Assembly (NCBI RefSeq): GCF_019038395.1
Contig: NZ_JAGFXZ010000013.1
Coordinates: forward strand, 1 to 64,000
From: Acinetobacter sp. BY419
Lineage (GTDB): Bacteria > Pseudomonadota > Gammaproteobacteria > Pseudomonadales > Moraxellaceae
Length of the DNA stretch: 64,000 nucleotides
Reading direction: 5' to 3'
Below the pieces are notes generated by a model. That model was given only the letters and a program-made list of their open reading frames with translations. It was not told the origin of the DNA and searched no databases. Of this stretch, positions 35,264 through 44,393 are shown piece after piece. The position numbers and the translations under genes are program-made. The number at the start of each line of letters is the position of its first letter. The stretch's first letter is position 1.

Positions 35264-35287
35264 TAAAAAAGTGGCTGAAAAGCCACT
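35264..35287 (-). terminator. fadE terminator (minus strand)
   Basis: AGTGGCT (35270-35276), loop, AGCCACT (35281-35287), with an A run at 35265-35270 giving T residues on the minus strand. Confidence 0.75.
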
Positions 35288-35362
35288 CGGAAAGATTCCA
35301 AAGTGAAGTATTGAATTACCACCCCACTTTGGAAGTTATGCCACCTTTGATCAAAGTTTAAT

Positions 35363-37867
35363 TTAAGGTGAAGTTGAGTGCGAAGGATCGCTTTGAACAG
35401 AGGTATCGGTTCCTGTGGCATCAGCCTTGATGAGATACGGATTTTTAAGCTCCAGAATTTCCTGTAAATGCAGATCAAAGATATCAGTCAACATACTGTC
35501 ATAACGACGTGTATTATAGTGAAGCAGTTTTTCTGCTTCTTCATCATTAATAAAGCCATATTGCTGTGCATCTGCCACATGCTCGGCAAAGCTTAAACCC
35601 TTAAACTGACCTTTGTTTTCAGCTTTTTTAAAGCGATCCCAAAGCTGTTCAATATCCAGTAACATAGTGAAAGTCGATTCCATGCGTCCGGTTACATCAG
35701 TTTCATGGGTGTTGTAATAGACATGCTTCTTCAATGCCTGACGGAATGCGTTATCTTCCATCATGCTATTTGCAACCTGCTGTTTGAGCTGGTCTGAAGG
35801 TTTCTGTACGGGACGGCCAAATGGGAAACATAACAGTTTGACCATGCCTGCTGCTGCACCCACCGGGAAGTTGGTAAACAGATCATAAAATGCTTCCTGC
35901 GCCGTATAGAGTGACTTTTCTATTGCAAGCTGTGCATGTAAACGTTCATCTTCAGTCTTTTTGCTATGCTCAAAATACTTCAGAATAGAGGATGCAATAA
36001 ACAGATGAGCATGAATATCGGCTAGACGTCCAGACAGCATTTCTTTGCGTTTGATATCGCCTGCCAGCAAACCCAGACACATATCCGCAGTTAAGGCAAA
36101 GTTGGCACTCAGCCGGTTAATGACCTTGTAATAAGGGCGGGTAAAGTCAACCGCACTTTGCGGTGCTGCACTTGAACCACCGGTAAAGGCGTAGGCAAAG
36201 GAGCGGGCGGTACGGTTAAAGGTATAACCCAGATGCTTAAACAGTAAATTGTCAAAAGGGTTGAGTGCTGCTGCCGGGTCTGCAGCCTGCAAGAGTTGTA
36301 ATTCTTCATATAGATAAGGATGGCAACGCATTGAACCCTGGCCAAAAATCATCAGGGAGCGACTGAGAATATTCGCACCTTCAACAGTAATGGAGACTGG
36401 AATCGCCTGATAATAAGGTGCCAGAAAATTACGTGGTCCCATCTGAATGGCGCGGCCACCGACCACGTCCATACCGTGATTCACCACCTTACGCATTCCT
36501 TCAGTGGCATAGTATTTGGCAATCGCTGTCATCACAGCAGGCTTACCGCCCTGATTAAGGCCACACGTCACCAGATAACGAAAAGCTTCCAGCATATAGG
36601 TATCACTGGCGATTTCACTATTGGCTTCCTGAACACCTTCAAACTTGCCGACTGAAATTTTAAATTGCTGACGGATTCGGGAAAAAGCCCCGACATTTAA
36701 ATAAGTCATTTCCGCCGTAGAAGTCGAGAGTGCCGGTAAGGAAATGCCACGACCTACAGCCAGACATTCCATCAGCATGCGCCATCCTTTACCGGCATTT
36801 TTTACGCCACCAATAATCCAGTCCAGAGGAATAAATACATCTTCACCTTCAACTGTACCATTCATGAAAGGCGGGCCGGGATTATGACGAGGGCCTACTT
36901 TTACACCTTGGTGACTGGCAGGGAGCAGGGCACAGGTAATGCCATATTCAGTCTGCTCACCCAAAAGATGATCCGGGTCATACATTTTAAAGGCCAGACC
37001 TACCACGGTTGCAATGGGTGCCAGCGTAATCCAGCGTTTGGAAAAATTCATTCTCAAGCCTAGGACTTCCTGACCTTCAAACTGGCCATAGCAGACCACA
37101 CCCGTATCGGGAATGGCGCCAGCATCAGAACCCGCTTCCGGACTGGTCAGGCCGAAACAGGGAATCTCTTCACCTCGCGCCAGGCCCGGCAGATAACGGT
37201 TTTTCTGCGCTTCGGTACCATAATGCAGCAACAGTTCACCCGGACCCAGAGAGTTCGGCACCATGCAACTCACGGCTGTGGTAAGGGAACGTGAGGAAAT
37301 CTTGCTCATCACCCGGCTTTGGGCAAAAGAGCTAAATGCACGACCACCGTATTCTTTGGGGATGATCAGACCTAAAAAGCCATGCTCCTTGATATATTGC
37401 CAGACATGATCAGGCAGCGCTTTCTGCTCATGAATTTCCCATTCATTCAGCATGCTGCACAAGGTTTCAACTTCATTGTCGAGAAAAGCCTGTTCTTCTA
37501 GCGAGAGTTTCGGATAAGGATAATTGTTAAAGGTTTCCCAGTTTGGCGCACCCATAAACAGTTCTTTTTCCCACCAGCTGGTTCCGGAGTCGAGTGCTTC
37601 ACGTTCTGTCGGACTGATACTCGGCATGGCACCGGCCAGCACTTTATAGGCCGGTCTGGAAATGAATGACATACGCAGAGGCTTGATCATCACCACGAGG
37701 CTAATCAGGATGAATGGAATGCCGAGAATCAGCGACCATGGGCTAATAAAGGCACAGACCACTGACATGACCATCAGCACGATTGCACCCGCACTACGCG
37801 AGAGCTGAAAATAGAATACAGCCCATAAACTCAGTAACAGCAGTAGCACAGCGAAAATAAATGACAT
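35363..37867 (-). CDS. fadE: Acyl-CoA dehydrogenase, FadE type
   Basis: FadE performs the first oxidation of fatty-acid beta-oxidation. 834 residues, close to the large membrane-linked FadE class (about 814). Two hydrophobic N-terminal segments (FAVLLLLLSLWAVFYF and IVLMVMSVVCAFISPWSLILGIPFILISLVV, within 1-60) distinguish it from small soluble ACADs. ACAD strings: FGLTSPEAGSDAGAIPD, MNFSKRWITLAPIA, GMDVVGGRAIQMGPRNFLAP and YEELQLLQAADPAAALNPFD. It is monocistronic with its own terminator. Confidence 0.94.
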   Translation of the reverse strand: MSFIFAVLLLLLSLWAVFYFQLSRSAGAIVLMVMSVVCAFISPWSLILGIPFILISLVVMIKPLRMSFISRPAYKVLAGAMPSISPTEREALDSGTSWWEKELFMGAPNWETFNNYPYPKLSLEEQAFLDNEVETLCSMLNEWEIHEQKALPDHVWQYIKEHGFLGLIIPKEYGGRAFSSFAQSRVMSKISSRSLTTAVSCMVPNSLGPGELLLHYGTEAQKNRYLPGLARGEEIPCFGLTSPEAGSDAGAIPDTGVVCYGQFEGQEVLGLRMNFSKRWITLAPIATVVGLAFKMYDPDHLLGEQTEYGITCALLPASHQGVKVGPRHNPGPPFMNGTVEGEDVFIPLDWIIGGVKNAGKGWRMLMECLAVGRGISLPALSTSTAEMTYLNVGAFSRIRQQFKISVGKFEGVQEANSEIASDTYMLEAFRYLVTCGLNQGGKPAVMTAIAKYYATEGMRKVVNHGMDVVGGRAIQMGPRNFLAPYYQAIPVSITVEGANILSRSLMIFGQGSMRCHPYLYEELQLLQAADPAAALNPFDNLLFKHLGYTFNRTARSFAYAFTGGSSAAPQSAVDFTRPYYKVINRLSANFALTADMCLGLLAGDIKRKEMLSGRLADIHAHLFIASSILKYFEHSKKTEDERLHAQLAIEKSLYTAQEAFYDLFTNFPVGAAAGMVKLLCFPFGRPVQKPSDQLKQQVANSMMEDNAFRQALKKHVYYNTHETDVTGRMESTFTMLLDIEQLWDRFKKAENKGQFKGLSFAEHVADAQQYGFINDEEAEKLLHYNTRRYDSMLTDIFDLHLQEILELKNPYLIKADATGTDTSVQSDPSHSTSP

Positions 37868-38171
37868 TGTTATATTTCTCCAGATTTATACAACACTGTC
37901 TTTGCCGGGATCTCTCAGGACTATTTCACCACTATTCATTCATTTTTAGTCGTTTGAGGATCAGACAGGTTCAGTATTACATTTGTGAGAATGATCTTTT
38001 TCAAGTATTGCAATGTTATGTTTAAGTCTTTCATCTATTTTGAGGTTGTTTGAAAAATGCTCAGTCTTCAAGTGAGAACGCGCAAAGAAATGTGAAAATA
38101 AGTAATGACTTAATCTTAGCTTAAACTAAAAAATAGCCTTTAATACTGAAGAAAAATTAAATTGAAGACAT

Positions 38172-38200
38172 AAAAAAGCCCTCTACAGAAGAGGGCTTTT
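38172..38200 (-). terminator. lipA terminator
   Basis: AAAAGCCCTCT (38174-38184) pairs with AGAGGGCTTTT (38190-38200), directly after the lipA stop on the minus strand. The rest of the 37868-38212 gap shows no ORF and presumably holds the fadE promoter. Confidence 0.83.
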
Positions 38201-38212
38201 ATTTAAACAGGG

Positions 38213-39226
38213 TTAAGCTTCAATGGTTTGAACAGCAATTTTCTTGGCAGGGTCAGTTTTGCGACGCACTGCCGGCACTGGTTCGCCGTAGTATTGGCGG
38301 TCGGCAAAGTAACTTGAACGAACCATTGGAGCCGCCCAGATGTTGCGGAAGCCCAGTTTTTGGCCATGTGCAGTATAACGTTCGAATTCTTCAGGAGTTA
38401 CGAAGCGATCAATCGCTGCATGTTCTTTTGAAGGCTGTAGATACTGACCAATGGTCACATAGTCCACGCCATGTGCATGTAGATCATCAAGTAATGCAAT
38501 TACTTCTTCTTCAGTTTCACCAATTCCGACCATCAAACCACATTTAGTCGGTATATCCGGGCAGTATTCTTTAAACATTTTCAACAGGTTTAAAGAGTGC
38601 TGATAATCAGAACCTGGACGCATGGCTTTGTATAAACGCGGCACTGTTTCGATATTATGGTTGAACACATCTGGCGGACATTCAGTCATGATGCGCAGGG
38701 CAATATCCATACGGCCACGGAAGTCTGGTACCAGAATTTCCAGCAAGGTATTTGGGCTTAATGCACGTGCTTCCTTAATACAGTCGACGAAATGCTGTGC
38801 ACCGCCATCGAGTAAATCATCACGGTCTACTGAAGTGATTACCGCATATTTCAAACCCAGGTTGGCAATGGTTTCAGCCATATGACGCGGTTCATCTGCA
38901 TCGAGTGCATTCGGACGGCCATGCGCTACGTCACAGAACGGGCAGCGACGGGTACATATATCCCCCATGATCATGAAGGTGGCAGTTCCCCCACCAAAAC
39001 ATTCAGGCAGGTTTGGACATGCGGCTTCTTCGCACACCGTATGTAATTTTTGCTGGCGCAGTGTGGTTTTGATTCGTTGAACTTCTTCAGGTGCCGCCAT
39101 TTTTACCCGGATCCAGTCCGGTTTGCGTGGCGTTTCAACCGTAGGAACAACTTTTACAGGAATGCGGGCAAGCTTTTCCGCGCCGCGAAGTTTGACACCC
39201 TGTTCTGGTTTACGGTTTTCAGACAT
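38213..39226 (-). CDS. lipA: Lipoyl synthase
   Basis: LipA is a radical-SAM enzyme that inserts two sulfurs into octanoyl groups on E2 and H proteins. 337 residues from ATG 39226 ([13 protein letters not shown]); the frame also offers GTG 39241. The auxiliary cluster Cys set is in [18 protein letters not shown] and the SAM cluster in [15 protein letters not shown] (CxxxCxxC). [28 protein letters not shown] and [12 protein letters not shown] match the family. It is divergent from sthA. Confidence 0.97.
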   Translation of the reverse strand: MSENRKPEQGVKLRGAEKLARIPVKVVPTVETPRKPDWIRVKMAAPEEVQRIKTTLRQQKLHTVCEEAACPNLPECFGGGTATFMIMGDICTRRCPFCDVAHGRPNALDADEPRHMAETIANLGLKYAVITSVDRDDLLDGGAQHFVDCIKEARALSPNTLLEILVPDFRGRMDIALRIMTECPPDVFNHNIETVPRLYKAMRPGSDYQHSLNLLKMFKEYCPDIPTKCGLMVGIGETEEEVIALLDDLHAHGVDYVTIGQYLQPSKEHAAIDRFVTPEEFERYTAHGQKLGFRNIWAAPMVRSSYFADRQYYGEPVPAVRRKTDPAKKIAVQTIEA

Positions 39227-39440
39227 ATTCAACTTTTCCACTGTTTTTGAAGGGGGAGATACTCAAAGATAGCGCGTTTATTATAACGGACTTCATTATA
39301 AATAGGGCAAAAAGGGGTATTCATTTAAAAAATGTTCTCATCAAATAATATATGCGAGTTAAATACACCAAATCAACAGGATTTACGTCATAATATGCAC
39401 TAGATTAAAGTGAAATGTTTTTAATTTTAAGGAGCGTTGA

Positions 39441-40856
39441 ATGCCACGTAAGAAAGAGGTCGTTAGTGGGGCTTTCGTTAAGTATGATGCGGTAGTTCTA
39501 GGTTCAGGCCCTGCGGGCGAAGGCGCGGCAATGAAACTTGCCAAATCTGGTAAGCGTGTTGCGATCGTTGAGATGCGTGAACAGCTTGGTGGTAACTGTA
39601 CCCATGTCGGTACGATTCCAAGTAAAGCATTGCGTCAAACGGTATCCAGTATTATCCGTTATCAACGTGATCCACTGTTTCAAAAAGTCGGTGACTGGAA
39701 ACAGTTCACCATGAAGCAAGTACTGCGTCATGCGCATAAAGTGATTCAACAACAAGTAGATACACATTCGCGGTTCTATGATCGCAATAAGATCGACATT
39801 TTTCATGGTCGTGCCTACATTCAGGATCAAAACACCATCTTTGTGTTTACGCCTGAAGGTATTAAAGAAACCTTAATGTTTAAGCAGTTGGTAATTGCGA
39901 CAGGTTCACGTCCTTACCGCCCAGACATCCTGGATTTCAATCACCCGCGTGTATTTGATTCAGACAAAATTCTGGATCTGGATTATTCCATCCAGAAAAT
40001 CATTATTTATGGCGCGGGCGTCATTGGTTGCGAATATGCCTCGATCTTTATCGGTCTTGGACATAAAGTTGATTTGATCAATACCCAGCACAAACTCTTA
40101 AGCTATCTGGATGATGAAATTTCTGATGCACTGTCTTATCACTTGCGTGAACAGGGTGTACTGATTCGTCATAATGAACAGATCGACTTTTTAGAAACAT
40201 TTGACGACCATGTCGTCATGTATACGCAAAGCGGCAAGAAAATCAAAGCCGATGCAATTTTATGGTGTAATGGCCGTTCAGGTAATACCGATGGTCTGGG
40301 GCTGGAAAATGTCGGCCTAAAACCGAACAGCCGTGGTCAGTTGACTGTAAATGATCAATATCAAACCGAAGTTGAGAATATCTATGCTGCCGGTGATGTA
40401 ATTGGCTGGCCTTCGCTGGCCTCTGCTGCCTACGACCAAGGTCGTTGTGCGGGTGCAAACATGAGCGGTGAAAAAGATGTTGCGCCGGTCACTGATATTC
40501 CAACAGGGATTTATACCATTCCGGAAATTTCTTCGATTGGTAAAACTGAACAGCAGTTGACTGAAGAAAAGATTCCATATGAAGTGGGTCAGGCATCTTT
40601 CCGTCATTTGGCACGTGCACAAATTACCGGTGATACCATGGGCGAATTAAAGATTCTGTTCCATCGTGAAACGCTGGAAGTTTTGGGTGTACATTGCTTC
40701 GGTAATAATGCCTCTGAAATTATCCATATTGGTCAGGCGGTCATGAACAGCCCGAACAATACGATCAAGTACTTTGTAGAAACTACGTTTAACTATCCGA
40801 CGATGGCGGAAGCTTATCGTGTAGCGACATTAAATGGTATGAACCGTTTATTCTAA
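39441..40856 (+). CDS. sthA: Soluble pyridine nucleotide transhydrogenase
   Basis: SthA moves reducing equivalents between NADPH and NAD+ as a soluble flavoprotein. 471 residues, close to the E. coli 466. FAD motif [17 protein letters not shown] near residue 20; [16 protein letters not shown], the family's variant of the disulfide segment with only one Cys; NAD(P) motif [14 protein letters not shown]; and the C-terminal [28 protein letters not shown] lies 7-8 bases before the ATG. A terminator follows. Confidence 0.96.
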   Translation: MPRKKEVVSGAFVKYDAVVLGSGPAGEGAAMKLAKSGKRVAIVEMREQLGGNCTHVGTIPSKALRQTVSSIIRYQRDPLFQKVGDWKQFTMKQVLRHAHKVIQQQVDTHSRFYDRNKIDIFHGRAYIQDQNTIFVFTPEGIKETLMFKQLVIATGSRPYRPDILDFNHPRVFDSDKILDLDYSIQKIIIYGAGVIGCEYASIFIGLGHKVDLINTQHKLLSYLDDEISDALSYHLREQGVLIRHNEQIDFLETFDDHVVMYTQSGKKIKADAILWCNGRSGNTDGLGLENVGLKPNSRGQLTVNDQYQTEVENIYAAGDVIGWPSLASAAYDQGRCAGANMSGEKDVAPVTDIPTGIYTIPEISSIGKTEQQLTEEKIPYEVGQASFRHLARAQITGDTMGELKILFHRETLEVLGVHCFGNNASEIIHIGQAVMNSPNNTIKYFVETTFNYPTMAEAYRVATLNGMNRLF

Positions 40857-40878
40857 ACCAGATATTGGGCTTAGACAG

Positions 40879-40911
40879 AAAAACCCGTAAGTGAATGCTT
40901 GCGGGTTTTTT
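40879..40911 (+). terminator. sthA terminator
   Basis: AAAACCCGTAAG pairs with CTTGCGGGTTTT (one wobble) over a 6-base loop, followed by T residues. Confidence 0.82.
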
Positions 40912-40995
40912 AGCTGGATGGTTTAAATCAGAGGGATATTACAAGTATTGACCGGTTCAATTTAAGACCAAGAACAAGTGGATTAAATTGAATTT

Positions 40996-41325
40996 TTAAG
41001 CAGCCATTTTGCGGCATTGTTCCGCACAGTGGCGGCAAGCCTCGGCACATTGCTGGCAGTGTGCATCCTGATGATGACCACATTCTTCAACACAGTAATC
41101 ACATGCTTTCGCGCAAAGTTCACACATCTCATGCATGAATGGAGACTGCTTTTGTTCCATACGGGCACAAAGCTGACAGATATCGGCACACTCCAGACAG
41201 CGCTGGATACATTCCCGCATCATCTCCAGATCCTCTTCTTTAAGACAGGCACTGGCACAGTTGGCACAGGCCAGTGAACAGCGCATACAAGCCTGCACAC
41301 AATCTGAAAATTGAAGCTCATTCAT
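40996..41325 (-). CDS. Cysteine-rich four-helix-bundle copper-binding protein (DUF326/Csp3-like)
   Basis: 109 residues with about 21 Cys, mostly in CxxxC and CxxC spacing along helices (QACMRCSLACANCASACL, MCELCAKACDYCVEEC, CQQCAEACRHCAEQC). No signal peptide or Tat motif is present, which fits the cytosolic Csp3 type that stores Cu(I) inside a four-helix bundle. His residues near HHQDAHC may guard the mouth. It is solitary, with no copper exporter beside it. Family call good, metal assignment by analogy. Confidence 0.87.
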   Translation of the reverse strand: MNELQFSDCVQACMRCSLACANCASACLKEEDLEMMRECIQRCLECADICQLCARMEQKQSPFMHEMCELCAKACDYCVEECGHHQDAHCQQCAEACRHCAEQCRKMAA

Positions 41326-41492
41326 CTGCTTATCCTCTCCATATTGCTATTGCTGATTTTCTAATACGTTAAGCAGAAAAAGGAAAATACACTAGGCAGA
41401 TTAGGTGAGGAAAAGTAAACAGGCGCTCTGTTATGTTAAAAGATTTACTGAATCAAATGTTGTATTCAGAACCAGGCACTTTTATCAGAATT

Positions 41493-41623
41493 CTTTTATA
41501 AATCATTTTTTATAGCCTTTCCCTCATCTTCTTGCGAAGCGGGGTTTCTCATCCCAGGGGGAGAAGGAACTTTAAATCTGCATTTAAATATGAATATAAC
41601 GATCATTTTTTGATTTATGAAAG
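41493..41623. repeat. MITE-like intergenic repeat, copy B
   Basis: About 131 bases with terminal inverted repeats CTTTTATAAATCA (41493-41505) and TGATTTATGAAAG (41611-41623). The interior holds CTCATCTTCTTGCGAAGC and GAAGGAACTTTAAATC, shared with the copy at 34541-34732. No ORF. Confidence 0.62.
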
Positions 41624-41645
41624 ATAATTTATTGTTGGGGAAAAT

Positions 41646-41680
41646 AAAAAACCATTGAGCCGGTCAAAGTCTCAATGGTA
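41646..41680 (-). terminator. Terminator of dioxygenase gene
   Basis: ACCATTGAG pairs with CTCAATGGT across 11 bases, followed by T6 on the minus strand. Confidence 0.8.
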
Positions 41681-41752
41681 CAAGATCCACATTCTAAGTC
41701 ATTATTATTGAAGGTTTTAATGACCTTTCTTGTTGTTTTGATTTCTTGTTTT

Positions 41753-42718
41753 TTAAAAAGGACGGCTGCCTGCCAGACTGATGCGTTTTAACAAGCGACG
41801 CTGCTCGGCCGGGAAAGGTCGGCGGGAGTGTAAAGTCACCTGGTTGTCCCAAAACACAATATCGCCAATTTCCCAATGATGTTCATAAGCGTACTCCGGT
41901 TTGGAGACATGCTCACGTAATCTGGAAATCAGTTCGCTGCCAGCCTGATCGTCATAATTGACCAGCTCGACTTCGGTATGCGTGTTCAGCCATAAAGCTT
42001 TACGACCGGATTCAGGGTGAGTGCGTACCAGTGGATGCGGATAGGCGTGACTTAATACTGGCTGATCTTTAAAGCGGTATAGCGGGCTGTTCCCATAGCC
42101 TTGATCATCAGCATGATCTCTGGTTTTTTTACGGCGTACGAAGGGGTTATAGGTAATCAGTTGCAGTCCATTAATTTGCACCTTGGTTTCTTCATCAAGT
42201 GCATCATAGGCTTTAATGGTATTGATCCAGCTGGTCTGGCCGCCGTCCTGAGGCAGTTCAATCGCATACAGGAAGGAACCAAAAGACGGTAAGGGTGTCC
42301 ATTGATGATCGGCATGTGGATTGAGTTCACCATGCCCGGTGTAATCTCCTTGACCGACGGCATTGGAAACCGCAACGACATCAGGTGGAACACCGCTATC
42401 CGATTGCGCAGCCAGTACCGGCGTATCTGCACCTGGGCGGAAAATTGATCCGAAATAGGTGGAAAACGCCAGGTACTGTAAATCATTCAGACTTTGGTGT
42501 TTAAAGATCAGAATCAGATGCTCGGCCAGTGCCTGTTTTAATTTTAGAATGGTTTCAGATGACTGGGCTTTACGTGCATCCAGACCATAGACCACTGCGC
42601 CCAAGGCTTGGCCGGTTTGCGGCACAATTTTGATTTCATCCGGATGTTGCAATTGATCTGGCTGATGCCAGCGTGGAGCATCATGAATGGCTTGCGAAAG
42701 TTGGGTTAAACTGGTCAT
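41753..42718 (-). CDS. TauD/TfdA-family Fe(II)/2-oxoglutarate dioxygenase
   Basis: A 321-residue non-heme iron oxygenase. The facial triad is visible: H135 and D137 in NPHADHQW and H297 in VTLHSRRPF, with Arg 307/308 (QRRLLKR) for 2-oxoglutarate. The gene lies upstream (in position) of an MFS transporter and an OmpW-like porin on the same strand, so it may act on an imported sulfonate, ester or aromatic compound. The substrate cannot be read from sequence. Confidence 0.88.
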   Translation of the reverse strand: MTSLTQLSQAIHDAPRWHQPDQLQHPDEIKIVPQTGQALGAVVYGLDARKAQSSETILKLKQALAEHLILIFKHQSLNDLQYLAFSTYFGSIFRPGADTPVLAAQSDSGVPPDVVAVSNAVGQGDYTGHGELNPHADHQWTPLPSFGSFLYAIELPQDGGQTSWINTIKAYDALDEETKVQINGLQLITYNPFVRRKKTRDHADDQGYGNSPLYRFKDQPVLSHAYPHPLVRTHPESGRKALWLNTHTEVELVNYDDQAGSELISRLREHVSKPEYAYEHHWEIGDIVFWDNQVTLHSRRPFPAEQRRLLKRISLAGSRPF

Positions 42719-42896
42719 TATAAAGTCTCAAAGTTTTCTTGTTGATGAGAATCTAAGAAAACTCCGAACTGAAATAAAATCAAAAGAAATGATAAGTTTA
42801 TGAATAGTCTTGTATTTTTATTATTTTATTGATTTTGAAGCATTTAACTTATTGTGCGATAGATTGCGTCTTTTTTGCTGATGCTATTTTAGCAGT

Positions 42897-43031
42897 TTAA
42901 TGGGCGCAGAAAGCCTGATTAAAATATTCAAACAGCTCAGGTGTTTGAAACCACAGTGCAATCGACAAAGCGAGTAAGAGCAACAGCGTCACAGCAATCG
43001 AGATTTTGAGTTTCAGTAGAGAATCAGTCAT
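42897..43031 (-). CDS. 44-residue membrane peptide overlapping the MFS gene
   Basis: From ATG 43031: MTDSLLKLKISIAVTLLLLLALSIALWF and a short polar tail ending NQAFCAH. One strong membrane helix. Its ATG sits in the overlap ATGACTGA with the MFS stop (8 bases), a translational-coupling arrangement. It may be a small accessory subunit of the transporter; unproven. Confidence 0.55.
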   Translation of the reverse strand: MTDSLLKLKISIAVTLLLLLALSIALWFQTPELFEYFNQAFCAH

Positions 43032-44238
43032 GGACGATTTGCTCCTCATTGACCCAGAAATGTACCAGTACACCAAAAATGCTGAGGACAATTGACAGCA
43101 TCCACACCACATTATAATTGCCACTCAAGTCATGGTTGACTCCGCCAAGCCAGCCACCAAAGAATGAGCCAACCTGATGGGCAAAGAACACAATACCACT
43201 GAGCATGGTCAGATATTTAACACCAAACATATTTGCGACAATGCCATTGGTCAGCGGAACGGTCGATAACCAGAGTAATCCCATAATGACACCAAAGGCA
43301 TAGACTGTCCATGTACTCAGGGGCAGTATCAGAAAGGCAATAATCGCGATCCCGCGCAAGCCATAAAGGCCCATCAGCAGATGCGGTCTGGAATATTTTC
43401 CACCAAGCCAGCCGGCCGTATAGGTGCCCACCACATTAAACAAACCGACTAGCGCCAGAAAAATCGTGCCTGTCGTGGCATTAAAACCATGATCAATCAG
43501 ATAGCCGGGCAGATGAATGCCAATAAACACCACCTGAAAACCACAGACAAAAAAGCCCATCGCCAGAAACCAGAATGGTTTATGATTTTTCGCCACCACC
43601 AGAATCTGTTTAAAATTGAGTGAGGCCTTATTTGGTGTAAGGCTTGCATTCGGGGCAACATACATCGGTGCTTTCAGCATCCAGGCTAAGGGCACAATCA
43701 GCGCAATTAAGATAGCACTGACCACTAGTGCCCCTGACCAGCCGAAATTCTGTAATAGCAGCAGAGTCGAAGGCAGCATGATAAACTGGCCAAAAGATCC
43801 GGCCGCACTGGCAATTCCCATGGCCATACTGCGTTTTTCTGGCGGTGCTGCACGTCCGACGGCAGATAATAAAACCGAAAATGAGGTGGCTGAAAGGGCC
43901 AGACCTAAAATTAACCCCATACTGAGATTGAGTAGCAGCCCGGTCGAGCTGACTGCCATCAGGAGCAGGCCGATTGCATATAAGGCTCCGCCTACAGCAA
44001 CGACAATCTTGCTGCCATATTTATCAGCAAATGCTCCGGTAATTGGCTGAACTGCACCCCAGATCAGGTTTTGCATGGCAATGGCCAGGCTAAAAACATG
44101 ATGTCCCCAGCCAAACTCTTCACTCATCGGTACCAGATACAGGCCGAATGCATGACGTACGCCCAGTGACAATGCCAAAATAATGGCAGAGCCAATGAGC
44201 ATAAAAACCAGAGATTGGGAAAACTGACTGTCAGCCAT
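43024..44238 (-). CDS. MFS transporter (monocarboxylate/oxalate-type)
   Basis: A 404-residue, 12-helix major facilitator. The loop 2-3 motif ADKYGSKIVVAVGG and SLGVRHAFGLYLVPMSEEFGWG resemble the MCT/OFA-like carriers of organic acids. The third-loop motif is GGKYSRPHLL. It precedes a coupled 44-residue membrane peptide and then, after about 180 bases, the TauD-like dioxygenase on the same strand. The substrate could be that of the dioxygenase. Confidence 0.87.
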   Translation of the reverse strand: MADSQFSQSLVFMLIGSAIILALSLGVRHAFGLYLVPMSEEFGWGHHVFSLAIAMQNLIWGAVQPITGAFADKYGSKIVVAVGGALYAIGLLLMAVSSTGLLLNLSMGLILGLALSATSFSVLLSAVGRAAPPEKRSMAMGIASAAGSFGQFIMLPSTLLLLQNFGWSGALVVSAILIALIVPLAWMLKAPMYVAPNASLTPNKASLNFKQILVVAKNHKPFWFLAMGFFVCGFQVVFIGIHLPGYLIDHGFNATTGTIFLALVGLFNVVGTYTAGWLGGKYSRPHLLMGLYGLRGIAIIAFLILPLSTWTVYAFGVIMGLLWLSTVPLTNGIVANMFGVKYLTMLSGIVFFAHQVGSFFGGWLGGVNHDLSGNYNVVWMLSIVLSIFGVLVHFWVNEEQIVHD

Positions 44239-44352
44239 ACATCATTCATGCCTATAAATTTGATAGGTATAGTATTCGATTCGAGCAATAGAGACGATTA
44301 AATAAAAATTGATCAAAAGATAAATTTTTTTTATTAATATCATTCGCGAAAA

Positions 44353-44372
44353 AAAACGGCCGGAGCCGTTTT
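44353..44372 (-). terminator. Terminator after OmpW-like gene
   Basis: AAAACGGC (44353-44360), loop CGGA, GCCGTTTT (44365-44372), with an A run at 44350-44356 giving T residues on the minus strand. Confidence 0.75.
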
Positions 44373-44393
44373 CTCTAAAAAGTAGAAATTAAC

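Noticed and set aside
35212-35478. Minus-strand 88-codon ORF at the 3' end of fadE
   Set aside because: It overlaps the fadE coding end in another frame and runs through the fadE terminator; no family signature or ribosome site.
39241-39241. GTG 39241 as lipA start
   Set aside because: It adds five residues without a better ribosome site; ATG 39226 matches the family N-terminus better.
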